Source: Symsagittifera roscoffensis (lineage: Eukaryota; Xenacoelomorpha; Acoela; Convolutidae). Taken from it: a stretch of DNA of 64,000 nt. Shown piece by piece: positions 24,201-33,198 of the stretch. Below the pieces are notes generated by a model. The model was not told the DNA's origin. It searched no databases and saw nothing but the letters and a program-made list of their open reading frames with translations. Both the position numbers and the translations under genes were made by a program. The stretch is taken from contig NC_087066.1 in NCBI RefSeq assembly GCF_963678635.1, positions 34,787,301 to 34,851,300 on the forward strand, given 5' to 3'. How positions within the stretch are numbered: the stretch's first letter is position 1; each line of letters starts with the position of its first letter.

Positions 24201-26311
24201 ATGCAATGATAGAACACCAAGTTTATTAAAGTAGCATAGTTAGTCAGCAAGCCACTTTTCATAATAATCTGAGGCTCTTTTCCAGTTCCCCTTTTTAAAT
24301 TTTTTTTTGAATTTTGTCTTAAGCAAATTTCATAATAAATTTAGATGATGTAAAGTGTAACGAAAAATGCCAGCATGAGCAAGTGAATAAATTTTGGTTC
24401 TCCCCTACACCTGCGACTTTTCAATACCATTTTTTCACATTGTCTGATTGTTACGAAAATTCGCATGCTGACTACTTATGCTATGACAAACATACTTGGT
24501 CTTCATATTTAACTTTGTAAGACTCCTAAGATATAAAATCGATTTTTATGTTAGTAAGTGGGGGGGGGGGTTAGAAAAAGAGCCCCACATTTTAAAAACT
24601 GATGTGACGTTGCCAAAATTTAATGAAAGTATGTATGGTAAACAACCTAACTATTGTGAACGGAGTTTTTCTTCACGATACATTACATATATACAAAAAC
24701 TGTCAATAAGGAGGCATTTGAAAATATGCCAAAATCTATTCATTTGTTCACACTGGCATGTGATAGTATGATTCGAGCATTCGAGACTAATTTTTTTTCA
24801 TTATTTTCAGTCACTCAAAGGTCAGTCTAGATTAACTTAGTTAAATTTTTCTAAACAACAAATTTAATTCGTTCTAAGGATTAAAAATATGGGCTCTTTT
24901 CCAGTCCCCCCCCCCCCCTTTCAAACTCAATTTTGAAAAGTCTATTTAACGTTGTCACAATGCAATGAAATTTGGCGTGGTGAACAAATCGACAATTCTG
25001 AACAGATTTGTTCTTCATACGTTACAGCGTAACTTCACGCATTTAGCCGTAATAACACGTAAAACAAATATAAAACTCGTTATTTTGAAAGGGGGGAACT
25101 GGAAAAGAGCCAAAATATGCAATATTTTCATTAAAATTTATTTTTTAAAAAAATAGTTTTTTTTCCACTTTCTCCATTTGAGTTTTGTTCTTGAAATTAT
25201 TTTACGTAATGTATGTAAAACTCAAACTGAGGAGAAGAAAGTTGAACAGAGCCAACTTTAAGAATTTTAATGAAAATATTTCAAATTTCGGCTCTTTTTC
25301 CTTCTCCTCCCTACCTGAGAAATATCCTACTATTCTTTTGTTCACACTTTTTTTAGTGTTACAAAATTTTGTAAGCGTACTTATTTAGCCATGGCAAATA
25401 TATTTGGTCTTCATTTTTAACCTGATAAAATCAACCGTTATGCCAAAAAACTGATGCTGATGTGGGGAAAAAGGAAAAAGAGCCCATATGTCTAATCCTA
25501 AGGACGAATTAGACATGTTGTTTAAAAAACTTGCATTAATCTATAGACTTGATCTTCGAGCGAAAAATGTTGGTCTCGAATGCTCGAATCATACTAAAAT
25601 CTGTCAGTGTGAACAATTGGAACAGCTTTGGGCATGTTTTTATATGCTTACTTTTTGACGATTTGTTTCGTAAATTGCTAAGGGGATAGTAAAGGTACAA
25701 CAGCTTGGCTGAAATACAATGCACACCAGGAAGAAAAGGTGCGTCTGAGAGGGGTGGTTGTTGCAGGGGGGTTGCCTCTCTGTTGCACTGAGAGAGGCTG
25801 AGTGAGGGAGTAGGAGATCTGTTTCCTGGCTCTGTTCGAATACTGCTGACTCCTCCCTGCATCTTGAGCAGCCGCCTTGTTTCTCGCCATAGTATCCCCG
25901 CCCAATTTACTCCCATATCTGTCTCCGTATTTGTTCTCGTATCTAGGAGTTATTGTCCTGTCTCAAATCATTTCGATTTGATTCGCAAGCCTTGTCAAGC
26001 TTTAGCCATTCAAACAAACTGCAACTTTCAACCAAGTGAAATGTCATTTGTATAGTGTTTGTATTAAGAGTGAAAAAATATTATTTTTTTTAGCAGAAAG
26101 TTTTACAGATTATAGTGGCTGTAACCAATACAAATTTTTCTAGTTTTTTGGAATCAATCCATAAAACTCTCCCGTACCTGCTCGAGTATTTGTTGTCCCC
26201 TCCTGCCCCAGTTGGGTTGGGAGAGGCGTACTTCCGGTAGTTTTGGTGTGCACTTGACACCCCATACATCTCCGGTACTCCCCTGTTATTGTTCCGGTTT
26301 ACTATCGCCAT
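15229..26311 (-). CDS. Uncharacterised protein, seven-exon gene (434 aa predicted)
   Basis: I do not recognise this protein. Exons on the minus strand are 26311-26178, 25942-25727, 19614-19325, 18750-18660, 16527-16341, 15977-15848 and 15485-15229, giving one continuous frame from ATG GCG to TAG. Residues 1 to about 115 are rich in Asn, Gly, Tyr, Arg and Gln (disordered). Exons 3-6 look like a folded, mostly helical domain containing DYCVYRLQLTPDK, PTPNTLVGSCWNSLDDARD, EKVKVFRSMLERLFQES, IARHCCFYACIKMDFM and FDWMMSKLGGMKGWAQVYEM. The last exon is again Gln/Asn/Gly-rich. The codon use is more GC-rich than the flanking introns and splice phases agree, so I am confident that this is a gene. Weak points: the exon 2/exon 3 junction (acceptor GTGCGTAG is a poor match) and the exon 3 donor, which appears to be GC (AAAG|GCGAGT) rather than GT. 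Further exons in the 6.1 kb intron 2 cannot be excluded. Confidence 0.7.
16994..17417. mobile_element. MITE-like element 1, iterated terminal repeats and GC-rich core
   Basis: Both ends carry inverted copies of CATAGGTTCCAAAAT-type units with CATAAGTTCCAAA further in. The outermost bases read CACTGGG on the left and CAGTGGG on the reverse complement of the right. Between them, 17160-17300 is strikingly GC-rich for this window and contains back-to-back hairpins (GCCGCGAAGCGGC and GTGCGCGTAGCGCGC). No ORF or clear target duplication is visible. It lies in an intron of the unknown gene. Confidence 0.65.
17423..17766. mobile_element. MITE-like element 2, ~40-bp iterated terminal inverted repeats
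   Basis: The left end carries two copies of ACAGTGCCGAAGT/ACAACAGTGCCGAAA and the right end carries the same in reverse (TTTCGGCACTGTTGTACTTC and repeat). Element 2 starts within a few bases of the end of element 1. The internal sequence is AT-rich and noncoding. Confidence 0.7.
17865..18595. mobile_element. MITE-like element 3, iterated terminal repeats
   Basis: The left side has three copies of the unit ACCTTTTACCAGACTCG (with one A/T variant), two of them within TTATAACATGGACCTTTTAC. The right side has the reverse form GTCTGGTAAAA twice at 18551-18580, and CCAGACTCGATAAACAAATTT near 18388 repeats the left CTAGACTCGATGAACAAATTT. The outer boundaries are approximate. Confidence 0.55.
19835..20115 (-). 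repeat. Dispersed repeat family A, inverted orientation
   Basis: The blocks TTCCGCTGGGAAATCTGAAA, TTTGCTGTTCGACAGTGGA, AATTTGAGCCTGAACAAATTT and ACTGCGTTCATTGACTCT also occur, diverged, at 46150-46460 and 54330-54605. The copy lies in an intron of the unknown gene; a related partial copy is at about 21040-21200. Confidence 0.6.
20860..21560 (+). repeat. Cluster of dispersed repeat family B fragments
   Basis: Two diverged fragments, 20860-20990 and 21440-21560, carry the GGTGTNTTTTA..., AAAATCATTGGAAT and CCTTTCAGTCCTGATTCGA blocks of family B. Between them lies a piece resembling family A (CTGTTCAATCGTGGAGTTTGCC). The arrangement suggests nested or serial insertion. No coding content is seen. 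Confidence 0.4.
21841..22302 (-). CDS. Orphan 153-aa open reading frame, unrecognised
   Basis: An uninterrupted ATG-to-stop frame of 153 codons lies in the 6.1 kb intron 2 of the unknown gene. It is rich in Lys, Asn and Ser, with patches RPGFTSYTKSSNN and LPSPKTKYFINNEGGYC. I see no domain or signal peptide, and no repeat boundaries around it. Assuming A+T near two thirds, I estimate roughly 0.1 stop-free runs this long in a window of this size, so it is suggestive but not proof of coding. It could be a chance frame, a decayed transposon ORF or an alternative exon. Confidence 0.2.
   Translation of the reverse strand: MTKVMNAENRRKTMINCSTLNSKKKCGKRKQVRVFAKINEYNKDVNICYHFSIQRFQLFGLLRKRYTRRQVFVTRPGFTSYTKSSNNSLSEDFSIIENYRIDILSIDTKLLQRFFNINIKLPSPKTKYFINNEGGYCASSAELCNVATKKQFL
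22895..23062 (+). repeat. Dispersed repeat family B, longest copy
   Basis: Ordered blocks GTACCTTATATTCCGGTGTG, AACGCAAAATAATGTACC, TAATCATCGGAATGG and CCCTTTCAGTAGTGATTCGAA match the reverse complement of 11955-12125. It is noncoding and abuts the palindrome that begins near 23083. Confidence 0.5.
23083..23935. repeat. Imperfect palindrome (foldback) interrupted by an hAT-like insertion
   Basis: The left arm holds TTTGAGATTCAGTCGAATCG, CAGTTTTTCTTAGATTCTTA, TTTTGGATGTTCC and GTGCAAAAAGTTA. The right arm repeats these inverted as TAACTTTTTGCAC, AACAACCATTAAGAGAAACA, TAAGAATCTAAGAAAAACTG and CGGTTAGACGAAATCTCAAA. The axis is at about 23710. The left arm is split by the element at 23242-23637, which the right arm lacks. 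Confidence 0.85.
23242..23637. mobile_element. hAT-like non-autonomous element with perfect 8-bp target duplication
   Basis: The element begins CAGGGGCGGATCTAGG and ends, reverse-complemented, CAGGGGCGGATTTACGG. Both flanks are CTTTTAAT (23234-23241 and 23638-23645). TIRs starting CAGGGGCGG plus 8-bp duplications are typical of hAT-superfamily elements. The interior is noncoding and holds long G and C runs. A related copy in opposite orientation lies at 44756-45104. Confidence 0.9.
24395..24584. mobile_element. Short inverted-repeat element, GGCTCTTTT family, diverged copy
   Basis: It corresponds to 25290-25484 over GACAAACATACTTGGTCTTC and the right end GGTTAGAAAAAGAGCC. The left end (GGTTCTCCCCT) is degraded. 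A further GGCTCTTTTCCAGTTCCCC end lies upstream at 24273, so two insertions may overlap here. Confidence 0.45.
24892..25111. mobile_element. Short inverted-repeat element with perfect 8-bp target duplication
   Basis: It starts GGCTCTTTTCCAGTCCCCC and ends, reverse-complemented, GGCTCTTTTCCAGTTCCCC. Flanks are AAAATATG on both sides (24884-24891 and 25112-25119). The 220-bp body is noncoding. The 8-bp duplication suggests mobilisation by a hAT-type transposase, although the TIR differs from the CAGGGGCGG family. Confidence 0.85.
25290..25484. mobile_element. Short inverted-repeat element, GGCTCTTTT family
   Basis: It starts GGCTCTTTTTCCTTCTCC and ends, reverse-complemented, GGCTCTTTTTCCTTTTTCCC. 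Flanking octamers CAAATTTC and CATATGTC match at six of eight positions, which may be a decayed duplication. Confidence 0.6.
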
Positions 26312-27125
26312 GTTGCGCGTTGTTTTCTACGTATGATAAAAATCCAACTGAAGTTAATTGGCACTCGGAACAATAAATCTGCACGTGTTTATTTCCTAGG
26401 GCCTAACTCATTTCAATTAAAAAAACCATTAAACCGCCTGACGAAGAAAAAAATTCCAGGAAAAACAATAGGCAAGGGTATGCGATTGTTCACCAAGTGA
26501 CCAGTTTGTACCGAAAACGCAATAACTGAAAAAATAAAAATCAATTGTAGGCAAAATTTAAAAAATGTTTAAATTCTTTTAATTCTTTTCTTGATTTCCC
26601 TTTCATTTTTTTACAGGAAATAGCGATTGAATTAGCTGGAGAAACTGCAAGAGTGAGATGCAATTGTAGCTACAATAATGTACAAAAATGAATTATAACT
26701 GAAATCTTCAATATAATAACTAAGTGGCATCAAATTCCGTGACAATTGGTAGGAAAATAAAAAAGACTTCAGACCAATCTTGTTAAAAAAAAAAGTAACT
26801 TTTTTGAGTTTTTCAAGTATTGCCTTGAAAATTTGCAATTCGCAAGCCTTGAGCCCCTTCTAGTTGGCATTAAGAATCTCAAAATCGCCGGGAAAATCTA
26901 TCCCTACTTCTACTTGGTCAGAACAGTAATTGGGCATTTTCCAGCCTCGTTTTTTCAGTTTGTGACAAAAACACTTGAAACAGTGACTAAATTCTTTCAC
27001 TAAATTCGTTGACTGAGCTGATTTAGGTTTTCTACAATTTTTTAAAAACCCGCCCCTCCAAAAATCTTCTCTAGGATAGAAAACAAAACTTTTATATATA
27101 TATATATATATATTTTGAAGTTTGC
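26312..27125. other. Upstream region of the unknown gene
   Basis: The stretch is AT-rich and noncoding, between the start codon of the unknown minus-strand gene and the Ty3/gypsy element. It contains a 21-bp (TA)n run at 27093-27113 and an isolated GGCACTCGGAACAATAAAT near 26361, which resembles the end of repeat family T. I cannot point to a promoter with confidence. Confidence 0.5.
27093..27113. repeat. (TA)n microsatellite
   Basis: About ten TA dinucleotides in a row, 12 bases before the left LTR. Confidence 0.9.
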
Positions 27126-27343
27126 TGAAAACGATGATGCAGTAAGGTTAAATTCCAATCTTAATTAACAACCGTTTCTAATAAGATCATTAGCGACAAC
27201 TGAAATAGGCGATCACCGAAGTTGGCAAAAGCTCCGAAGGTTAGTACCTGTCAACTAAGTCCGGTGTGAGAGAGTGGTTGATTGACAGATATAATAATGA
27301 ACAAAAACTAAACGAGAAGTGAACTAGTTTAATCACTATGACA
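27126..27343 (-). repeat. 3' LTR of the Ty3/gypsy element
   Basis: 218 bp, alignable with 32963-33169 throughout. Shared strings include AAGGTTAAATTCCAA, AACCGTTTCTAATAAGATCAT and ACGAGAAGTGAACTAGTTTA. It contains a GTCCGGTGTGAGAGAGTGG stretch not found in the other LTR. Confidence 0.92.
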
Positions 27344-27354
27344 TTTCCCCTCTT
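27344..27354 (-). other. Polypurine tract of the Ty3/gypsy element
   Basis: On the coding strand AAGAGGGGAAA sits immediately before the TGTCATAG start of the 3' LTR, the expected place and composition for the plus-strand primer. Confidence 0.75.
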
Positions 27355-27602
27355 ATGAAAATGAAATTGTATAGGTACAATGAATGATAGTTAAGTACTC
27401 AGAAGATTTGTAATGAAGATTTAAAGACTCAGCATGTTAGTGAATAATGAGATGAAATAACTAACGTAAATGACTCAGTATGAAGTTAAGGTACTCAGAA
27501 TGTTTTAGGGTTATTTAAATACTAAGTTTAAGAATTTTGACTGATCCAGTCAGCCCTCTTCCCAACTTTCTCCGCTCTTTGCTTTTAGTTTAATCTCGTT
27601 TT

Positions 27603-28328
27603 TCAACCTCTACTTTTCTCTCCTCCCTTCGAAATGTGGTCAATCATAACGCCCCCCATTTTGGTCACTGCGGTACGCTTCCTTCCACTCCTGCGTAACG
27701 TTGCTGATTCGATACTACTATTCGAGTCCTGGCTCGAATAGGAGACCAAACGCTTCTTTTTCTCTCGCTTGGCCGGCGTTCCTCTGGATTTTCCTTTTCC
27801 TTCGGATTTTCCACCACCGCTCGTAGATTGCACCATTGGTGCCGTTTCATTTCCGATTGTTTCGTCGTTCGCTCGCTCCGTTGCTATTTCTCCGCCGTTT
27901 GCTCGCTCCGTCGCTCCGCTGTTTGATCGCTCCGCCGTCAACGTTTCCGCTTCTTCAATTTGCCCGCCCGCTCACCTCGTTAGATTTTTCTTGAGTTTCG
28001 TTTCTTTCGTCAGATGATCCGTTTCGCTCCGGTTGTTGTTCCGCTTCCGAATTTTCATCCGCTGTAGTTCGAGATGCTGATATCTTCCCCGTTGTCGTTT
28101 TCTCAGCGTTATGAGCGGCTGATATCCTCGTCATCCGAATCCGTGTCGTTCGTCTGTTCGAAACGTCTCCCTTGCACGGCTGGGTAATTCGGGCCTTGGC
28201 GGCCAATTTTTCCGCAAGCCCTGTGGTGTCGGTGGTTTCGGGACATTTTTCCTCGACTGCTTGGAGACTGTCGCCTTCGATTTCTTAACTGCAACCCCAG
28301 ATTTCCCAAGCAGATGCCCATTACTCAT
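27603..28328 (-). pseudogene. Ty3/gypsy element: broken 3' ORF downstream of integrase
   Basis: Several overlapping frames read low-complexity, charged protein (repeated AERSN/ERAN-type units; KKSKATVSKQSRK; KREKKKRLV). The sequence is GC-rich compared with its surroundings. It follows the integrase with no host splice sites, so I read it as the pol tail or an extra 3' ORF of the element. No env-like membrane or signal sequence is visible. Confidence 0.5.
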
Positions 28329-28534
28329 CGTTTACGTATGCTTGCTTTCCGCGATTATACTATTTTATACTATTTTTTATAGCAATCTATACCTTTTAGT
28401 GTTTTTATCGCCCGTTCGCTGGTACACTGACATTGATGGCCCGCTGTCTCGCCCATAGTCCTTGCTGTCGGCTCGTCCTGTTGATTTATGGCTCGATGAT
28501 CCGTTAACAGTGGAGGGTGGTTTCGTCTAGCGCC

Positions 28535-29345
28535 TCACTCAGAGTCCGATCTAGCTCCCAAATATTTATCCGCCCGGCTGGGCATGTCTCGTACTGTTGG
28601 ATCTCGTTCGTATAAACAAGTAGATTTAGATTTAATAATGTTCAACCAATTCAGATTTCTTAATGAGGGCTTCTTGATTAGGTTTTTTACCACTGTATTA
28701 GCCTCCCGACCTTGGTGAGCTTCGAATGGCGTTATTTTGAGAGTGGCGTTGTTTGCAAATCGTAACCCTAATGCATTTTCTCCAAGAGTTCCGCTGGTTT
28801 TTCTCGTGAGTACGTGAGGATTGAATTCTTTATGCTGCCAATTGTTCGTTCTACACACCCTGTCGCGCGGTGATCGTTCTCTGGGGATTGTATTATTTCG
28901 ATTCCTTCGCCGTTACAAAACGCTTTTACGTCCCTTGACATGAGATTAGTACCCTGATTCACATGAATTTTCCTTGGAACACTGTGGTTGTTTATATACG
29001 CCTTGAGAAATTTTAAAGTTTTGTCCGAACGGTTATTTCCGCAAACCATTGCCAATGGCCAACGGGAGAAACGGTCGACGTCTACGATGACATACTTTTT
29101 TGATTCATTTAAATAACTTATCGGCCCCCAAAAATCTAATTGCACCGATTCGTTTGGTTCTTATGGTTCTGGAATTGTTCTTAAATCTCCTCTACTACAC
29201 ATATGTTTAAGATTTTTACCAACCGCCGTGCACTCTCTGCAGTTCGCTGCCATCGCCGCAATTTTTCTGTGAATATACGGAAGCCAAATGTCCTTAGCTG
29301 CCGTAAACATGTTGGATTTCCCGTGATGATAGTAGTGAAGTCTAT
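28535..29345 (-). pseudogene. Ty3/gypsy element: integrase remnant
   Basis: An HHCC zinc module is readable (RLHYYHHG, then CREC), followed by the catalytic core starting QLDFWGP. The second acidic residue position reads VNQGTN where family members have DQGT, and the glutamate is present in GCVERT. A stop interrupts the segment between zinc module and core (near 29160). The C-terminal part continues in another frame with ALGLRFANNATLKITPFE. It is non-functional. Confidence 0.85.
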
Positions 29346-29714
29346 TGTTTATGGCCTTGTGTAGAGTTTTCGGTATAACTAGTACTATTCTGTACTATTA
29401 CGGAAGGGCAGTATTCTGTACTCTTTTGCAATTCCTTGGCACTATTGACATTATGCAAGATGTCGGGTCCACCGCCAGAAAGGATTCCCCTGAAAGTATG
29501 GTGTTCGTCTTTGTTGTTGTTGTTTCCGTTGTGATCGCTTGTAGTTGTGCCTTTGCGTCCAGCTCCTCCACTTCATCTCCGCTCTCGCTTGAATTATTGC
29601 TTGGATGTCGCTCTAGAAATCGTTCCATTTTTCGAAAAGTTTTTCTCCATCTTCTCGTGTTTTTCGGTAAATCTTGAATTAGAATTAATAATTTCCTTGC
29701 CACCGTCGGTTAAA

Positions 29715-30595
29715 TTAGTAATCGCTCCAACTATTTTTACATTTTTTTTCGCTTGTCCGTCGGTAGTCATTACGTGTGTGATTTTCATTGGCTGAATTAA
29801 TTTCGCATGTTCGCTGGCATTTTAGCGATCGTTTATATACATTACTTACTGCTTTCCTATTGGTCGAGACATGATTAACTGAGGCTTTGGCCTTAATTAT
29901 TTCCGGTGCTCCGGATGAGCGTCTGTTCATTACTCCGAAGGTTTGATTAATCGAATTTATTTTCGCCACCGTAAACATGCTGTCATACTTTGAAATGGGC
30001 TTAGCTAAGTCGCTAGAGTTTTGAGACAGATAATCTGCCAGGCCTATCTTTGCCCCCGGTTTATGTTCGACACAGAAATCAAATGGAATCAGTCTATCTA
30101 ACCAACGTGTTAAGCGGCTGAATATCGTTTTGTTTTTCTTGTTTTTCCCGTTTAATGATAATACAAGAGCTTTATGGTCAGTAATAATTGTAAAAGGACG
30201 CCCCAAAACGTATTTTCGGAAATACTCTGCCCCCAAACAACCGCTAACATTTCTAGCTCAATAGTCGAATATCGTTTTTCAGCGTCGCTTAGATATCGCG
30301 ATGCAAATGAAATTGGCCGCCAACCGTCCGTTCCGAGTTGCTCTAATACAGCACCCAATCCATTGTGACTTGCGTCACATACGATCCGAATATCTTTGTG
30401 AACGTCAAAATATTTAAGGTCTACGATATTCGCAATCTGGTTTTTCAAATTATCAAATGACGCCTGACATTCCGGTGTCCACGTATATTCATTTTTCCGG
30501 CTTAGTAACGGGCGCAGTGGCGCCGACGATTCTGCTAGCGCCGGCATATACTTAAGCAGGCTGTGAATTGATCCCATCAAGGATTGAAGTTGCAA
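29715..30595 (-). pseudogene. Ty3/gypsy element: RNase H remnant
   Basis: RT thumb and RNase H signatures are visible: FDNLKNQIANI, CDASHNGLGAVLEQ, SFASRYLSDAEKRYSTIELE, then in another frame FTIITDHKALV and RLTRWLDRL. The domain order is that of gypsy pol. The frame is broken near 30150-30240. Confidence 0.88.
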
Positions 30596-30599
30596 TAAC

Positions 30600-31400
30600 G
30601 TACGCGGTGGGTTAAGTGCTTCAATTGGGGCTGTTTTCCGGACTAATGGGATTATTCTTGTTGGTGTGATTATATGTCCGAGCCATTCGCATTCCCGTTG
30701 CTCAATTTTGCTTTAATGCCATATTTTCCTTGTCTAGTTTTTTCAATATCTTTTCCACCGTCGAGATAAGTTCAATTTCCGATTCCACAGTTGTGATGAG
30801 TATATCGTCAATAAATGCGTGTGCCTGTGGAAGTTCTAACAGTACGGCATCCATCACTCTTTGGAATTCCGCCGGCATAGATGTTAGGCCATAAAACCCC
30901 GTTTTAAATCGATACATGCCCGTCGATCTTCACCAAACCAGTAAAAAATTACATTAAACGCTAGTTTCTGGGCTGAGTGGTAATTATGCGTATGCGTATG
31001 GTAAGTCCAACAAGGAAAAAAAATTTCTACCGATTTCTTTTCGCTTATCGTTTGGCCGACCGTATCCATCAATTCTTCAACATTGGGCAATTGATACTTA
31101 TATTTATGGACTAGTTTGTTTAGTTCCCGGGCCTCCAATGCTAACTTTACTGACTCATCCTTCTTTACCGTAATCACAATTGGGGAGACAAAATATTGGT
31201 CCGAACAGTCAACTAGCTTTTCAATATGTCCTTGTTGTAAAAATGTCTATTTCGCGGTCTACTTTTTCTTGCAACTTTATTGGTACACGCCTATCTTTCT
31301 GTTGGTTACGTACCATAGTTTTAAAAAATTCCGCCTGTACTATTTAATTTCGTATTTTACCGACTCGTGTAAGAAGGTTAGAAAACTGCTTACTATAAAA
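30600..31400 (-). pseudogene. Ty3/gypsy element: reverse transcriptase remnant
   Basis: Conserved strings are LALEARELNKLVHKYKYQLP, YRFKTGFYGLTSMPAEFQ and the active-site box FIDDIL. A segment between the first and second strings is garbled, where the catalytic strand before the YRFKTGFYGL motif should be, so the enzyme cannot be intact. Confidence 0.88.
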
Positions 31401-31484
31401 ATCCTGCCATTGTTCCAGGTTGTTTTCTCCCTCGGCGTGCTCTCCATGGACCTCCATCACCCGCTCCCCTGGTGTCTTTTGAAC

Positions 31485-31850
31485 TAGCTATAGTCCCAAT
31501 TCTGGCATAAGATCTCGGCCAATTATTGAAGGGCGGATTCCTCCAATCACTTTGATAGTTGCTATCGTCTCCCATCCGTTTGATGCTAATTGCATTTGCA
31601 TCGTTCCCAATAAACTCAGCGGATTGTTGCCATAATCCCGGAAGTCTTGATCCTCTGGTGCTAATTCCTTCAGATGTAATCCGTTGGTGCCTAATGTTTT
31701 TCTTAACTCCCCAATCGTAAACTTTGATATTGGTGACCCGCTGTCAATCCATACGCTCGTATTTTTCCCATTTATCGCAATGGGCAGTTAAGCGCCTGCT
31801 ACTTTTAGCTCGGTCCTGTTCTTTGATCTGATTGACGTGACTATATAATC
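31485..31850 (-). pseudogene. Ty3/gypsy element: aspartic protease remnant
   Basis: The active-site triplet appears in VWIDSGSPIS and the second conserved segment in IIGRDLMPELGL. A TAA stop separates it from the gag-side sequence (near 31789), and TAG follows GRDLMPELGL. Confidence 0.75.
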
Positions 31851-32894
31851 CCCCGAACTGTCCGAGTCCCAAGAATGATGCTGTTTTGGGGGCGCTGGGG
31901 TATTTACCCATCCCACCGAACTTTCTTGTACAGTTTCGTCGATATCTTCTTGCTCGTAACGATACTGGTCATCATGTCCCTGAATCATCCCCAATGACTG
32001 GCGTCCCCGGTTATTTCGTTTTGCATGGCACGTGCGCTCAAAATGGCCCACCTTTTTACAAAAATTGCATGTTGCTCCTTTCTCAGCACATTCGTTTAGA
32101 TGATCCCTGTTGAAGTTGGGCTTGTCAAAATTGTAACACTTACGTTCGCTTACAATTCCCCCTCACCGAAATTGTCCTGGTCCTTGTGGCTGTCCTCGTC
32201 CGCGCCTTCGGCTGTTCCGGTATTCCCTTCGGATTACGCCCACCGGTTCCGGTTTTATCTGGAGTCCTCCAGCCATCGGTACACTCGATCCTCCGGTGCC
32301 TCCCTTCGTCGCCACGTATGTTCTTGCATATTTATTTCCCCTTCCATAAGATAACGAGATCCGATACGCCTCTTCCGGCGTTTTTGTTGCGCGATTTATC
32401 TCATTTTGGGCCTCCCTGTTAGTCATATTTACAATAAATACATCTCGCAGTATTCTGGACTCCAATGTTCCGAACGCACACCGGGCTGCTAGCCCGCTAA
32501 GAACAGAATGAAACTGTTCCAGCGACTCACCGATACGTTGCTTGCGTGACAGATATTGAAATACCTCATACGTTTCATTCCTTTCCTTTTTAAATTCTCC
32601 TTCCATCGCCTCCAACACCCTCGGGTATCTTGTAGTTGTCAATTCCCAATGAGGCCTCCTCTAGTGCAAATCGTCCTGCCCTTCTCCCCAATACATAAGT
32701 GTAGGTTCGATATCAGCGTTTGTTCTGATTCCAATCGTGGTTTTCCATCCACCTCCGGATTTCAGTCCCTGATTTGTGCCTCCGTAAGAGTACTGGCAAA
32801 ATAGAAGTTTTTCGGGTTCAATGAATGTTTTGCTACCATCCCCCACTGGAATCGGTTCAACCAGAATTCCCACTGCATTGGTGACTCCGCGCAT
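31851..32894 (-). pseudogene. Ty3/gypsy element: gag remnant
   Basis: The first frame starts MRGVTNAVG at 32894 and stops at 32661. The second begins near 32642 with a capsid-like region (EVFQYLSRKQRIGESLEQFH, LESRILRDVFIVNM), a form usual in invertebrate gypsy elements. After a TGA at 32163 a zinc knuckle is intact (CNFCKKVGHFERTC); an upstream one has lost its second cysteine. Confidence 0.85.
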
Positions 32895-32944
32895 TTAGGT
32901 AGCCAAAAGGACATGATGCCTAATGGGTTTTCCCCCACCTTGAT

Positions 32945-32959
32945 TTGTTGGCTAGGCCA
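32945..32959 (-). other. Possible primer-binding site of the Ty3/gypsy element
   Basis: Three bases after the 5' LTR end the coding strand reads TGGCCTAGCCAACAA. TGG at this place fits a tRNA 3' end, but I cannot assign the tRNA. Confidence 0.35.
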
Positions 32960-32962
32960 TTA

Positions 32963-33169
32963 TGAAAACGATGATGTAGTAAGGTTAAATTCCAATTTTA
33001 ATTAACAACCGTTTCTAATAAGATCATAAGCGACAACTCAAATAGGAGATTACCGAAGGTGGCAAACGCTCTGAAGGTTAGTACCTGTCAATTACCTGTC
33101 AATTTGATTGACAGATATAATAATGAACATAAGCTAAACGAGAAGTGAACTAGTTTAATCACTATGACA
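32963..33169 (-). repeat. 5' LTR of the Ty3/gypsy element
   Basis: 207 bp. Same termini as 27126-27343. It differs by scattered substitutions and by a replaced central stretch (CTGTCAATTACCTGTCAATTT). Confidence 0.92.
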
Positions 33170-33198
33170 AGTTGTATATGATGTTAATTTTTTGTGTT

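Larger units (their letters stand above)
24700..25665. repeat. ~0.95 kb foldback with ~200-bp arms
   Basis: The left arm (24700-24911) and right arm (25465-25665) are inverted. Matching landmarks are: TTGTTCACACTG against CAGTGTGAACAA; TATGATTCGAGCATTCGAGAC against GTCTCGAATGCTCGAATCATA; CAGTCTAGATTAA against TTAATCTATAGACTTG; and TTAATTCGTTCTAAGGATTA against TAATCCTAAGGACGAATTAG. The spacer contains the elements at 24892-25111 and 25290-25484. Confidence 0.8.
27126..33169 (-). mobile_element. Decayed Ty3/gypsy-type LTR retrotransposon (about 6.0 kb)
   Basis: Two related direct repeats bound gag, protease, reverse transcriptase, RNase H and integrase remnants, all readable on the minus strand in the gypsy order. 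The LTR ends are TGTCATAG...TTTTCA on the coding strand, a purine tract precedes the 3' LTR and a TGG-type primer site may follow the 5' LTR. Stops and frameshifts break every domain and the LTRs differ by substitutions and an indel, so the copy is old and inactive. The flanking pentamers (TTTGC and AGTTG) do not match, so a target duplication is lost or never existed. It lies between DDX18 and the unknown gene. Confidence 0.92.

Noticed and set aside
27603-27941. Basic, repetitive 112-aa ORF as a host nuclear protein
   Set aside because: It is inside the LTR boundaries and on the same strand as gag-pol; no splice sites.
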